A stretch of DNA of 10,849 nucleotides, from contig JASBVW010000024.1 of NCBI GenBank assembly GCA_029961005.1, positions 1 through 10,849 of the forward strand, read 5' to 3'. A model generated the notes under the pieces. It saw only the letters and a list, made by a program, of their open reading frames with translations, ran no database searches and had not been told where the DNA came from. Positions 1 to 6,268 of the stretch are shown piece after piece; position 1 is the first letter of the stretch; the number at the start of each line of letters is the position of its first letter. The stretch is from Bacillota bacterium (GTDB taxonomy: Bacteria > Bacillota > UBA5301 > JASBVW01). Made by a program: the position numbers and the translations under genes.

Positions 1-48
1 GCTGGCCTCCTCTGGGCAGAGTGATCCGTCTGGGTCTATCTGCCGGCG

Positions 49-504
49 GTGGGCCGGGCGACCCCCCTTCCTCCTGCCCTGCGCAGCGTTCCCTTTCTGG
101 GCGGCGACCTCTCTTACGAGGAGCTGGGGCAGCTCTTCGACCGGCGCGGCTACCGCGCCCGGGTCGTCGGGGGGGAGGAGCTGGGCGGGGCCGCGTGTCA
201 CGTGCTGGAGCTCGTGCCCCGGCAGGCTGCGGGGCCGTACAGCCGGGTGCGCCTGTGGATTGAAAAAGAGCGCTTCCTGCCGCGGAGGGCCGAGTTCTAC
301 CAGCAAGAGGGGCGGCTGTGGAAGATCCTGAGGGCGTCCTTTCCGCAGCGCATCGCCGGCCGTTGGGTCCTGCGCCGCCTGGAGCTGGAGAATCTCCTGG
401 AACAGCGCCGAACTTCCCTGGAGATTGTCACCCTGCGCTTTTGCCCGGGGTTTCCGGACGCTTTTTTTACCCCGCAGACCCTGGAGCGGGGGATGCTCCC
501 CTAA
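49..504 (+). CDS. LolA-like / outer-membrane-lipoprotein-sorting-type protein, C-terminal part, 5' end disrupted or outside window
   Basis: This frame matches the C-terminal half of the LolA-like family (COG2834 / PF17131 type) as I remember its pattern: a W-hydrophobic-YLPA-x-GR segment, then LGGDLSYEEL (residues 17-26), a cysteine-containing CHVLEL strand, a basic RLWIEKERFLPRR strand, and an FFTPQTLERG ending. Members are secreted or lipoprotein beta-sheet proteins thought to bind lipid or lipoprotein. In Firmicutes the role is unclear. The only usual start codon in the open frame is GTG at 49, but recognisable family sequence (SVWVYLPAV) already begins at 25, just after an in-frame TGA at 22-24. 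No good ribosome binding site precedes 49, so the called start is probably not the true one. The gene either began upstream and is frameshifted near 22-30, or is a pseudogene. The stop is at 502-504, 6 nt from the converging minus-strand gene. Family call moderately sure; function unknown. Confidence 0.62.
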   Translation: MGRATPLPPALRSVPFLGGDLSYEELGQLFDRRGYRARVVGGEELGGAACHVLELVPRQAAGPYSRVRLWIEKERFLPRRAEFYQQEGRLWKILRASFPQRIAGRWVLRRLELENLLEQRRTSLEIVTLRFCPGFPDAFFTPQTLERGMLP

Positions 505-505
505 A

Positions 506-519
506 CGCGCCTAAGCGCG
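506..519. other. short perfect inverted repeat between convergent stop codons
   Basis: CGCGC at 506-510 and GCGCG at 515-519 form a 5-bp stem around a 4-nt CTAA loop. The hairpin lies where the plus-strand gene ends (502-504) and the minus-strand gene ends (511-513, within the loop). The position suits a bidirectional terminator, but the stem is short. There is no T-run on the plus-strand side and only three Ts on the minus-strand side, so it is weak as an intrinsic terminator. Confidence 0.25.
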
Positions 520-711
520 GCGGGTCGACCAACCCAAGGCGGCGTAGAGGGGGCAGTACCCCAGGGCGGCGGTGAAGAAGCCGTACAGCGCGGCCAGGAG
601 GAGGACCAGACCTCCCCAGCCCGTCACCGGTCGACCGAAGCGCAGAGCCAAAAGCAGGATGGCCAGGGCGGTGCGTCCCACGCGTTCGCTGGCGCCGAGG
701 TTTTGTTCCAA
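511..711 (-). CDS. DUF2892 (YgaP-like transmembrane domain) small membrane protein
   Basis: This 66-residue protein fits the DUF2892 / YgaP-type transmembrane family (PF11127). It has the N-terminal polar NLGASERVGR motif (residues 4-13), a first hydrophobic helix (about 14-25), a glycine-rich turn, a second helix (about 33-51), and the signature GYCPLYAALGWST (51-63) with Cys53. In other bacteria the domain stands alone or is fused to rhodanese domains; its activity is not defined. It should sit in the cytoplasmic membrane with both helices spanning. The start is TTG at 711, supported by GGAGG at 720-724 on the minus strand with an 8-nt spacer, and by the family N-terminus beginning right there. 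It follows nth by 26 nt on the same strand and is probably the last gene of the exporter-nth operon. No functional link to repair can be inferred. Confidence 0.85.
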   Translation of the reverse strand: MEQNLGASERVGRTALAILLLALRFGRPVTGWGGLVLLLAALYGFFTAALGYCPLYAALGWSTRRA

Positions 712-717
712 GCTTGC

Positions 718-725
718 TTCCTCCC
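718..725 (-). promoter_or_regulatory. ribosome binding site fixing the TTG start of the DUF2892 gene
   Basis: Read on the minus strand this is GGGAGGAA. The GGAGG core lies 8 nt before the TTG at 711-709. It lies in the 26-nt gap after the nth stop and supports independent initiation on the shared transcript. Confidence 0.7.
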
Positions 726-737
726 GGGGAAAAGTGG

Positions 738-1448
738 TCAGCTTTTTTCATTTTCTCCGGCGGGGATGCCGTTATTCCCGGTGGGGATGCCGCCCCCGCC
801 CGGGGTGCCGCCGGGTTCGGCCGAAAGAAGGCCGGCCGAGGGGCACAGGTCGGCCAGGGGGCAGGCCGAGCAGCGCGGGCGCCGGGCGGTGCAGAGCTCC
901 CTCCCCAGGGCAATGAAGCGGTGGTGTGCCACCACCCGCTCCTCCGGCGGGACGAGGGCCTCCAGGTCTTCCTGGGTGCGCTCGGGGTCTGGGGCGGAGC
1001 TGAGCCCCAGGCGGTGGGAGACGCGGAAGATGTGGGTGTCCACCGGCAAGACCGGCTGGTGAAAAGCGTTGGCCAGCACCACCCCCGCCGTCTTGTGCCC
1101 CACGCCGGGCAGGCGCTCCAGTTCCCGGCGCGTCTCCGGCACCTGCCCGCCGTGCTCCTCCACCAGGAGGCGGCAGGCTTCCCGCAGGTGGGCGGCCTTG
1201 GTCCGGTGCAGCCCGCAGGGGCGCAGGAGCTCCTCCAGCTCCTGAGGAGGTAACTCCAGCAGGGCCCGGGGGTGGGCGGCCCGCGCAAAGAGGCGGGCGG
1301 TCACCTGATTCACTCGGGCATCCGTGCACTGGGCGGAGAGGAGGGTGGCCACCAGGAGCTGGAAGGGGTCGGCAAAGCGCAACCCGCAGGCCGCTTCGGG
1401 ATAGCGGGCCGCCAAGCGGTCCAGGATGGCTCGGATGGGCGGTTTCAC
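738..1448 (-). CDS. nth: endonuclease III (DNA glycosylase / AP lyase)
   Basis: Bifunctional base-excision repair enzyme that removes oxidised pyrimidines and cleaves the abasic site by beta-elimination. All hallmarks are visible in the 236 residues: helix-hairpin-helix LPGVGHKTA (113-121) with catalytic Lys119, the VDTHIFRV motif (136-143) with catalytic Asp137, and a [4Fe-4S] loop of C186-X6-C193-X2-C196-X5-C202. LLSAQCTD (36-43) is also typical. These positions are almost the same as in the 211-residue E. coli enzyme. The difference is a C-terminal extension of about 34 residues after the cluster, rich in Gly and Pro, with a heptad-like GIPxGxN repeat. The GTG start at 1448 has AGGAGGT at 1458-1464 on the minus strand (9-nt spacer) and overlaps the exporter stop by 4 nt (GTGA), suggesting translational coupling. 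Identity is near certain. Confidence 0.97.
   Translation of the reverse strand: MKPPIRAILDRLAARYPEAACGLRFADPFQLLVATLLSAQCTDARVNQVTARLFARAAHPRALLELPPQELEELLRPCGLHRTKAAHLREACRLLVEEHGGQVPETRRELERLPGVGHKTAGVVLANAFHQPVLPVDTHIFRVSHRLGLSSAPDPERTQEDLEALVPPEERVVAHHRFIALGRELCTARRPRCSACPLADLCPSAGLLSAEPGGTPGGGGIPTGNNGIPAGENEKS
762..810 (-). repeat. degenerate ~20-nt tandem repeat encoding the Nth C-terminal tail
   Basis: GGGGATGCCG occurs at 762-771 and 783-792 (plus-strand reading), and a shortened copy GGGGTGCCG lies at 802-810. The unit is therefore 19-21 nt. On the coding strand it gives GIPTGNN (residues 220-226) and GIPAGEN (227-233), preceded by a looser GGTPGGG. It lies wholly in the extension beyond the conserved endonuclease III fold. 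Confidence 0.6.
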
Positions 1449-3196
1449 CGCGCCGGCACCTCCTCCGGGGCCAGTAGCCCGGGCTGGGCGGACCAGAGGC
1501 GGGCGTACAGTCCGCCGCGGGCCAAGAGCTCCCGGTGCGTCCCGCTCTCCACGATGCGCCCCCGGTCCAGCACCAGGATCCGGTGGGCCCGCTGCACCGT
1601 GGAGAGGCGGTGCGCGATGACGATGGTGGTGCGGCCGCGGACCAGCTCCTCCAAGGCCTCTTGGATGGCGCGCTCGGTCTCGGTGTCCACCGCCGAGGTG
1701 GCCTCGTCCAGGATCAGAATGGGGGCGTTGCGCAGGAGGGCCCGGGCGATGGAGAGCCGCTGCTTTTGCCCGCCGGAGAGCTTGACGCCCCGCTCCCCAA
1801 TGGGAGTATCGTAGCCCTGAGGCAGCTGCAAGATAAACTCCTCCGCCCGGGCAGCCCGGGCGGCCCGGACCATCTCCTCCTCGCTGGCCCAGGGGGCGCC
1901 GTAGAGGAGGTTCTCCCGCACGGTGCCGTGGAAGAGGAAGACGTCCTGAAGGACCAGGGCCACCTGGCGGCGCAGGGAGGAGAGGGTGACGGTGCGCACG
2001 TCTACTCCGTCAATCAGGACTGCGCCCCGGTCCGGGTCGTAGAAGCGCGGGATGAGGGCGGCGATGGTGGTCTTTCCCACGCCGGTGGGCCCCACCAGGG
2101 CCAGGGTCTCGCCCGGCTCGACCCGAAAGGAGATGTCCTGCAGGACCGGTTTCCCCGGGGAATAGGCGAACCAAACCCCCCGGAATTCCACCTCTCCCCG
2201 CACCGGCGGCAGCGGCCGGGCTCCCGGCGGCTCGGTCACCTCCGGCTCCGTGTCCAGGAGTTCGAAGACGCGTTCAGCGCCGGCCAGGGCCTGCTGCAAG
2301 TCCTCGATCACCCGCCCCAGGGTGGTGATGGGCTGGTAGAACAAGCCCAAGTAAAGGAGAAAGGCCACCAGATCTGCCACCTGGAGATTTCCGGCCAGGA
2401 CCAGCTTCCCGCCGAACCAGACTACGGCCACCGTCCCCAGGGCCCCGAGTAGTTCAATCAGGGGGTGGTAGAAGGCGCTGAGCCGGACGGCCTGCAAGAT
2501 GGCCCGCGAGTAGCCGTCGATGGAGGAGGCCACCCGCTCCAGTTCCCGCTCCTCTTGGGTAAAGGCCTGGATCTCCCGCATGCCGGAGAAGTTGTCCTGG
2601 AGGACGGCATTCAGGTCCCCCAGGCTGCGCTGGGCGGCGCGAAAAGCCGGCCGCGCCCGGCGGATAAACCTCACCCCGGCCAAGATCAGGAAGGGGGCGG
2701 GCAGCATGGTCAGGGCGGCCAGACCGGGGTGGAGGGCGAAAAGGACGGCCGCCACGCCCGCTAGCACCAGGGCGTTGATGGCCAGGTCGGGCACGGCATG
2801 GGCGATGAGCACCTCAAAGGTGGCCGTGTCGTTGACGGCTCGGGAGAGGAGCTGCCCCACTTGCCGGTCGTGGTAAAAGCGCAGGGAGAGGCGCTGCAGG
2901 TGCTCGTAGACCCGCAGGCGCATCTCGCCGATGAAGCGGTAGGCTGCCACGTGGTTGAGGTGGCGGGAGAGGAACTGCAGGACTACGCGCAGGAGGTAGA
3001 GGCCGATGAGCAGCGCGCCCAGGCGCATGATCCTCCGTTCGGCTCCTGCCCCGCCGTGCAGAGCTGCCAGCAGGGAGCGGATGAGGAGAGGGGAGGCCAG
3101 GTTGATGGCGGTGACCCCTAAGAGAGCGGCCGAAGCTGCGCTGAGGTGAAAGCGATAGGGCTTGAGCTGGCGAAAGAGCCGCCCCAGGTATGACAC
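1445..3196 (-). CDS. ABC transporter, fused permease and ATP-binding half-transporter (type IV exporter, MsbA/BmrA-like)
   Basis: A 583-residue exporter half that should form a homodimer or heterodimer in the cytoplasmic membrane and use ATP to export a lipid, drug or peptide; the substrate cannot be told. The transmembrane domain covers about residues 15-300, with hydrophobic segments near 18-40, 59-76, 135-155, 158-175, 247-265 and 275-290. The nucleotide-binding domain has aromatic A-loop Tyr345, Walker A GPTGVGKTT (369-377, Lys375), Q-loop Gln417, signature LSGGQ (473-477), Walker B ILILDE (493-498) with Glu498, D-loop SAVD (501-504) and H-loop His529. All catalytic residues are present and the length is normal for the family. 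The GTG start at 3196 follows an AAGGGTGAT-type ribosome binding site in the divergent intergenic region. No second half-transporter gene is adjacent, so a homodimer is the simpler reading. It is first in the operon with nth. Confidence 0.95.
   Translation of the reverse strand: MSYLGRLFRQLKPYRFHLSAASAALLGVTAINLASPLLIRSLLAALHGGAGAERRIMRLGALLIGLYLLRVVLQFLSRHLNHVAAYRFIGEMRLRVYEHLQRLSLRFYHDRQVGQLLSRAVNDTATFEVLIAHAVPDLAINALVLAGVAAVLFALHPGLAALTMLPAPFLILAGVRFIRRARPAFRAAQRSLGDLNAVLQDNFSGMREIQAFTQEERELERVASSIDGYSRAILQAVRLSAFYHPLIELLGALGTVAVVWFGGKLVLAGNLQVADLVAFLLYLGLFYQPITTLGRVIEDLQQALAGAERVFELLDTEPEVTEPPGARPLPPVRGEVEFRGVWFAYSPGKPVLQDISFRVEPGETLALVGPTGVGKTTIAALIPRFYDPDRGAVLIDGVDVRTVTLSSLRRQVALVLQDVFLFHGTVRENLLYGAPWASEEEMVRAARAARAEEFILQLPQGYDTPIGERGVKLSGGQKQRLSIARALLRNAPILILDEATSAVDTETERAIQEALEELVRGRTTIVIAHRLSTVQRAHRILVLDRGRIVESGTHRELLARGGLYARLWSAQPGLLAPEEVPAR
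1458..1464 (-). promoter_or_regulatory. ribosome binding site of nth inside the exporter gene
   Basis: AGGAGGT on the minus strand, 9 nt before the GTG at 1448-1446. It sits inside the last codons of the exporter gene and fixes the nth start at the GTGA overlap. Confidence 0.65.
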
Positions 3197-3214
3197 AGCG
3201 AATCACCCTTGTCT

Positions 3215-3242
3215 ATTTTACCAGCCGGCGCGCAGAAGACAA
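3215..3242 (-). promoter_or_regulatory. putative sigma-A type promoter for the exporter-nth-DUF2892 operon
   Basis: On the minus strand TTGTCT (3242-3237) matches 4 of 6 bases of the -35 consensus. TAAAAT (3220-3215) matches 5 of 6 of the -10 consensus, and the spacer is 16 nt. This is the only AT-rich patch in the divergent gap. Transcription would begin near 3208, leaving a leader of only about a dozen bases that is almost entirely ribosome binding site. I saw no comparable plus-strand promoter for addB. Confidence 0.42.
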
Positions 3243-3292
3243 GAGTGGGGGCAGGAAGTGGAGGTAGAGGGAGGGAATTACCAAAGGCGGGA

Positions 3293-3299
3293 AAGGAGG
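3293..3299 (+). promoter_or_regulatory. ribosome binding site of addB
   Basis: A consensus AAGGAGG lies 7 nt before the ATG at 3307. It ends a long purine-rich stretch (about 3241-3299) and selects this start for addB. Confidence 0.75.
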
Positions 3300-3306
3300 C
3301 CTGAAC

Positions 3307-6267
3307 ATGCTCCAGGTCTGGTGCAGTGTGGCTGGGGAGGGCGGGCGCTGCCGGCTCCTGGCGGAACTGCGCGCTCAGATGGCGGAGGGCCGGGGAGAAG
3401 AGTGGCTGTACGTGGCGGCTACCCCTGCCCTGCACCGGGAGCTGGAGCGGCGCCTGTGGGCCGGCCCGGGCCTTTTCGGATGCGGTGAAAGCCGCCTCTA
3501 CCTGATGGATGGGCTGGCAGAAAAGCTGTTGAGCGAGGAGGGCTACGCCCGCAGCGAGGTCGGCGCCTCTGCCCGTGAGGTGGCCCTGGAGCGGATTCTG
3601 CTCCGGTTGAAGGCCGGGGGGCGCCTGTACTACCTTTCGCCCATCGCCCACCTCCCGGGGGTGGCCCGGGCGCTGGGGGCCCTCATCTCGGAATGGAAGC
3701 GGGCCGGGATCGATCCCCAGCGCTGGGAAAAGGCTCTCCGGGACCTGGCGGGGAGCGCCGGGGTCGGCCAGCACTGGCGCTCTCCGGCCGTACAGGCTCG
3801 CCTGGCGGATTTGGCGGCGATTTACCGGGAGTACGCCCGCTGCCTGGAGGAGCGGGGCCTGTGGGAGAAGGAGGACCGGCTCAACTACTTGGTAGGAAGG
3901 TTGCGCCGGGGCGGCTTTCGTTCCCTGGCCGGGGTCCGGCGGGTGGTCCTGGACGGTTTTTACGACTTTACCCCCGCCCAGAGCGCCTTGCTGGGGGCCT
4001 TGGAGGAGGCGGGGCTGGAGGTGGTCCTCAATCTTCCCCTGAGAGGGGAGGAGGCTCGCCGGTACGAACCCCTCCGGCGTTCCCTGGCAGGCCTGGAGGT
4101 CCGGTGGGAAGAAGTGGCCCGGCCGCCGGGCGGAGAGCCCGGCCAGCCGGAGGTGGCCGTGTTGAGGGCGGCGGACCCGCAGGCGGAAGCCCGGGCCATC
4201 AGCCTCCGGATTAAAGCCCTGCTGCTGGACGGAAAGGTAGAGGGGCCGGAAGAGGTGGCGGTGGTGGCCCGGGAGGAGGCGGAGCGGCAGAGGATAGCGC
4301 AGGCCCTTCGGGCGGCCGGGATTCCCTGCGCGCTGGACGTGGAGACGCCGTTGACCGCGCTGCCCCTGGTGGCGGGGAGCTTGGAGGCGTTGCGGGAAGA
4401 GGCGGGCAGCCGGTGGGAGAAAGCCACCCCTGTGGAGTGGGCCGCCCGGCTGGAAGAGCGCTTGAACCGCCTGCCCCTCCCTCCCTTGACCGCGGGTTCT
4501 GCCGCTCTGCGGGAACTTTTGGCTCGGGAGAGGCTGCGGGAGGTTCTGCGGCAGGTGGTGCAGGGCTTTGCCCTGGCGGGGGAGGAGGAAGAGGCCTTGC
4601 CCCTGGCCCAGTTCCTGGCGGCGGTGCAGCGGGGGGCGGCCCGGCAGCGGGTGCTCCTCCGGCCCGGGGACCGGGGCGGGGTGCGGGTCCTGGAGCCGGG
4701 GGAGGTGCGGGGGTTGGGCCTGGCCGCCGTCTTTCTCAGCGGGATGCGGGAGGGGAATTACCCCCGCCACTTCCATCCCGACTGGCTTTTGAGCGACAGC
4801 GAGCGCAGGGAGCTCCGGCGGGCGGGGCTCCTGCTGGAGGACGAGGCCGAGCGGAGGCAAAAGGAAGAGCTGCTCCTGCGCCACCTGGCCGAGCAGGCCC
4901 GCCGGTGGCTCTTCCTCAGCTACCCCGGCCGGGATGAGCAGGGGCAGCCCGTCCTGCCTTCCCTCTACCTTTGGGAGCTGGGCGGGCGGGCGGAACCGGA
5001 GCCGGAGCCGCCCCAGGCGGAGGAGTGGCCGCTTAACGCCCGGGAACTGAGGGCCTTTGCCCTGGCTGGCTGGTGGAAGACCGGAGCGGAGGCCGCGCCG
5101 CCGGGGCTCTTTTCCCTTCTCCTGCGGAAGGAGGGGGAGTCCCTTTCTGCCCTGCTCTGGCGCATCAAGGCGGACGAAGAGCGCTGGGGGAGCTCTTACG
5201 GCCCTTACGACGGCCTTCTGAGCCGTCCTGAGGCCAAGGAGAGGTTGAGGGCCGCCTTCGGACCGGGCCGCTGCTTTACTCCCACGCAACTGGACGGTTT
5301 TGTGCGCTGCCCCTTCGGCTTCTTCTGCCGGGAGGTGCTGGGGTTGGAACCGGCAGAAGAGGAAGGGGAAGAGGCCGCCCCTGCAGACCTGGGGTACCTC
5401 TACCACCGCATCCTGGCCCGTTTCTTGCGCCCCTATTGCGGGCGGCCCCTGAACCCGGAGGCCTGGCAGGAGTATCGCGCTGCCCTGCAGGAGGCGATCG
5501 AGCAAGAGTGCCGGCAGTACGAGGAAGAGGCGAAGGGAAGGGGGCGCGCCCTGTCAGGTGGCTTCTGGTCTCTGCAGAAACGCAGGCTGGTCCGCACCCT
5601 AGAGCGCTGGCTGCGCTGCGAACTGGAAGCGGCGCGGAGCTCCCCCTGGTACCCGGCCTACTTGGAGATTGCCTTTGGCCTTCCCCCCGGCCCGGAAGGA
5701 GACCCGCGCTCGCAACCGGAGCCGTTGCACCTGAAGGCGGGCGGGGAAGAGGTGGTGGTGCGGGGCCGGATCGACCGCATCGATCTGGACGGCCGGGGAA
5801 ATTGCGCGGTTTACGACTACAAGAGCGGCTCTACCCCTACTTACGGCGAGCTGCGGGCGGGGCGGGATCTCCAGCTGCCGCTCTACCTTTTGGCGGTGGA
5901 GCGGGTGCTTCTGCCTGGCCGCGCCGCTGGGGGCAGCTACTACCGTCTGGGCCGGGAGTGCAGGCGCTCCCCCGGCCTCTGGCGGGAGGAGAGCGGCCGG
6001 CCGGGAGGAGGAAGGAGAAAGGATGGGGTGGTGGGGGAGAGGGAGTGGGAGGAGTTGCTAGCCCGGGTGGAGGAGCAGGCGCTGGAATGCGTGCGCCTGA
6101 TCCGCGGCGGGGAATTCCGGGTCCGGCCGGGCCGCTCTGCGGAGCAGTGCCGGGGGCGTTGCCCCTACCGCCCGGTCTGCCGGTACGACCGGTGGCGCCT
6201 GGCGGAGAAGGAAGAGGGCGCCTCCACTGGCCGGGGAGCAGAAAGCGGGAGAGAGGGCGAGGGCTGA
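3307..6267 (+). CDS. addB: AddB, helicase-like/nuclease subunit of the AddAB helicase-nuclease
   Basis: Subunit of AddAB, which resects double-strand breaks, responds to Chi and prepares 3' ends for RecA. The 986-residue protein is shorter than the roughly 1,166 residues of B. subtilis AddB. Its N-terminal two-thirds is a degenerate UvrD-like fold. The expected P-loop (GRxGSGKT type) is replaced by SVAGEGGRC at residues 7-15, without the Lys-Thr/Ser pair. The C-terminal RecB-family nuclease is intact: C668 in FVRCPFGFF, His700, GRIDRID (820-826, Asp823), YDYKSG (836-841, Asp837 and Lys839), Gln856 in LQLPLY, and a C948-X3-C952-X5-C958 triad. The four cysteines match the iron-sulfur staple known in this family. 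The second cysteine spacing is X3, against my recollection of X2 in B. subtilis. ATG with a consensus ribosome binding site sets the start. addA follows after 1 nt. Identity rests on the nuclease and on the addA neighbour. Confidence 0.93.
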   Translation: MLQVWCSVAGEGGRCRLLAELRAQMAEGRGEEWLYVAATPALHRELERRLWAGPGLFGCGESRLYLMDGLAEKLLSEEGYARSEVGASAREVALERILLRLKAGGRLYYLSPIAHLPGVARALGALISEWKRAGIDPQRWEKALRDLAGSAGVGQHWRSPAVQARLADLAAIYREYARCLEERGLWEKEDRLNYLVGRLRRGGFRSLAGVRRVVLDGFYDFTPAQSALLGALEEAGLEVVLNLPLRGEEARRYEPLRRSLAGLEVRWEEVARPPGGEPGQPEVAVLRAADPQAEARAISLRIKALLLDGKVEGPEEVAVVAREEAERQRIAQALRAAGIPCALDVETPLTALPLVAGSLEALREEAGSRWEKATPVEWAARLEERLNRLPLPPLTAGSAALRELLARERLREVLRQVVQGFALAGEEEEALPLAQFLAAVQRGAARQRVLLRPGDRGGVRVLEPGEVRGLGLAAVFLSGMREGNYPRHFHPDWLLSDSERRELRRAGLLLEDEAERRQKEELLLRHLAEQARRWLFLSYPGRDEQGQPVLPSLYLWELGGRAEPEPEPPQAEEWPLNARELRAFALAGWWKTGAEAAPPGLFSLLLRKEGESLSALLWRIKADEERWGSSYGPYDGLLSRPEAKERLRAAFGPGRCFTPTQLDGFVRCPFGFFCREVLGLEPAEEEGEEAAPADLGYLYHRILARFLRPYCGRPLNPEAWQEYRAALQEAIEQECRQYEEEAKGRGRALSGGFWSLQKRRLVRTLERWLRCELEAARSSPWYPAYLEIAFGLPPGPEGDPRSQPEPLHLKAGGEEVVVRGRIDRIDLDGRGNCAVYDYKSGSTPTYGELRAGRDLQLPLYLLAVERVLLPGRAAGGSYYRLGRECRRSPGLWREESGRPGGGRRKDGVVGEREWEELLARVEEQALECVRLIRGGEFRVRPGRSAEQCRGRCPYRPVCRYDRWRLAEKEEGASTGRGAESGREGEG

Positions 6268-6268
6268 A

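Noticed and set aside
505..525. strong bidirectional intrinsic terminator between the convergent genes
   Set aside because: The only hairpin seen has a 5-bp stem and no proper T-run, so it is listed only as a short inverted repeat.
3118..5505. 795-residue open frame on the minus strand opposite addB
   Set aside because: It overlaps the well-supported addB and the end of the exporter gene, is low-complexity and Pro/Gln/Arg-rich, matches no family I know, and is explained by very high GC content suppressing stop codons.
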